From CS2-K091 sp035527155 (GTDB taxonomy: Bacteria; Planctomycetota; Phycisphaerae; Sedimentisphaerales; Anaerobacaceae), in contig DATLBB010000222.1 of the NCBI GenBank assembly GCA_035527155.1, positions 1 to 6,401 of the forward strand: 6,401 nt of DNA, given 5' to 3'. A program made the position numbers and the translations under genes. Each line of letters begins with the position of its first letter. Position 1 is the first letter of the stretch. Below, in pieces: positions 6,268-6,401 of the stretch. The notes under the pieces were generated by a model. That model saw nothing but the letters and a program-made list of their open reading frames with translations, was not told the origin of the DNA and ran no database searches.

Positions 6268-6302
6268 GGGATAGGAGGGAGCCTCGCGGCTCCCTTCCTC
6301 CC
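6268..6302 (-). ncRNA. Group II intron domain VI
   Basis: On the minus strand GGGAGCC (6288-6294) pairs with GGCTCCC (6277-6283) around a GCGA tetraloop. The stem continues as AGGA (6296-6299) with TCCT (6273-6276), leaving one bulged A (6295), and closes with GGG (6300-6302) against CCC (6268-6270). The A at 6272 and T at 6271 remain bulged on the 3' side; A6272 is the expected branch-point nucleophile. Confidence 0.7.
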
Positions 6303-6304
6303 AC

Positions 6305-6337
6305 ACCACCGGGCATACGGGTCCGTACCACGGCGGT
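6305..6337 (-). ncRNA. Group II intron domain V (catalytic hairpin)
   Basis: On the minus strand ACCGCCG (6331-6337) pairs with CGGTGGT (6305-6311); the one plus-strand mismatch is a G-U wobble in the minus-strand RNA, which supports that strand. An upper stem TACG/CGTA (6324-6327 with 6316-6319) carries a GACC loop. GG (6328-6329) can pair with CC (6312-6313), leaving a 2-nt 3'-side bulge (6314-6315) as in canonical domain V, plus an extra unpaired U at 6330 that is not expected. The hairpin is about 33 nt, close to the usual 34. Confidence 0.65.
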
Positions 6338-6346
6338 TCGGTCAGG

Positions 6347-6400
6347 TTAAGCAGTGTGTTGAACGTTTATCGTGGGGAAGCCGAACGATTCGAAGTAAGC
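6347..6400 (-). CDS. C-terminal tail of group II intron reverse transcriptase/maturase (partial)
   Basis: Only the last 17 codons are visible, reading AYFESFGFPTINVQHTA and then TAA. The N-YF-x-LGLP-like pattern resembles the C-terminal tails of some bacterial intron-encoded reverse transcriptases, and the stop codon falls about 10 nt before domain V, where an ORF in intron domain IV normally ends. Identity therefore rests mainly on position. The start, the reverse transcriptase, maturase and any endonuclease domains are all outside the window, so whether the protein is intact cannot be said. Confidence 0.45.
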   Translation of the reverse strand, partial: AYFESFGFPTINVQHTA

Positions 6401-6401
6401 G

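Larger units (their letters stand above)
6265..6401 (-). mobile_element. 3' end of a group II intron, truncated by the window edge
   Basis: Read on the minus strand, the right edge shows in order the last codons of an open frame, a domain V-like hairpin, the linker GTGTGGGAGG that I associate with bacterial group II introns, a domain VI hairpin, and the end CCCGAT. The last two bases AT fit the group II 3' consensus (A followed by a pyrimidine). An unpaired A at 6272, seven bases before the proposed 3' splice site at 6265, fits the lariat branch point. The 5' half, including the 5' boundary and nearly all of the maturase gene, lies beyond the window, so class and completeness cannot be judged. 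Confidence 0.75.

Noticed and set aside
6251..6270. Weak intrinsic terminator on the minus strand (CCCGA / TTGGG stem followed by TTTTT)
   Set aside because: The stem is only 5 bp with a G-U pair and it straddles the proposed intron-exon junction, so it would exist only in unspliced RNA or by chance.

Overview
The window looks like a piece of a Planctomycetota genome, most likely class Phycisphaerae (Sedimentisphaerales-like). This is inferred from three gene types that are typical together in that group: a pseudopilin with the H-X9-DG processing-associated motif, a large secreted LamG / F5-8 type C protein carrying the YYWRVDEVN signature, and a Tat-exported Gfo/Idh/MocA oxidoreductase. A 3' piece of a group II intron adds to the picture. 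I saw no tRNA, rRNA or CRISPR array. The taxonomic call rests on family recognition, not on a search.

Layout, all main genes on the minus strand. Positions 1-208 hold no convincing gene, only a possible C-terminal tail of a plus-strand gene at the extreme left edge. Positions 209-1027 encode a complete 272-residue pseudopilin-like protein. The gap 1028-1293 holds a strong 27-nt hairpin that looks like a dispersed palindromic repeat. Positions 1294-4356 encode a 1020-residue exported multidomain binding protein with no recognisable catalytic domain. The gap 4357-4581 holds an 8-bp inverted repeat and A/T tracts. Positions 4582-5967 encode the Tat-signal oxidoreductase. Its upstream region, 5968-6264, has a GTTAAC dyad touching the ribosome binding site, a bulged leader hairpin, and a 20-bp near-perfect palindrome that overlaps a plausible -35 box. 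From 6265 to the right edge lies the 3' end of a group II intron (domains V and VI and the probable last codons of its reverse transcriptase/maturase), whose remainder is outside the window.

How the genes may work together: all three proteins are predicted to act at or outside the cytoplasmic membrane. In related bacteria such genes sit among polysaccharide-utilisation functions, so a sugar- or glycan-handling locus is a reasonable inference: the LamG/F5-8C protein binds carbohydrate or surface ligands, the oxidoreductase modifies a sugar, and the pseudopilin belongs to an envelope secretion or pilus-like apparatus. The gaps of 225 and 266 bp, each containing dyad structure, argue for separate transcription units rather than one tight operon. 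No new system is demonstrated. The items most worth following up are the palindromic operator/promoter before the oxidoreductase, the intron end with an odd domain V, and the unassigned central domain of the LamG protein.
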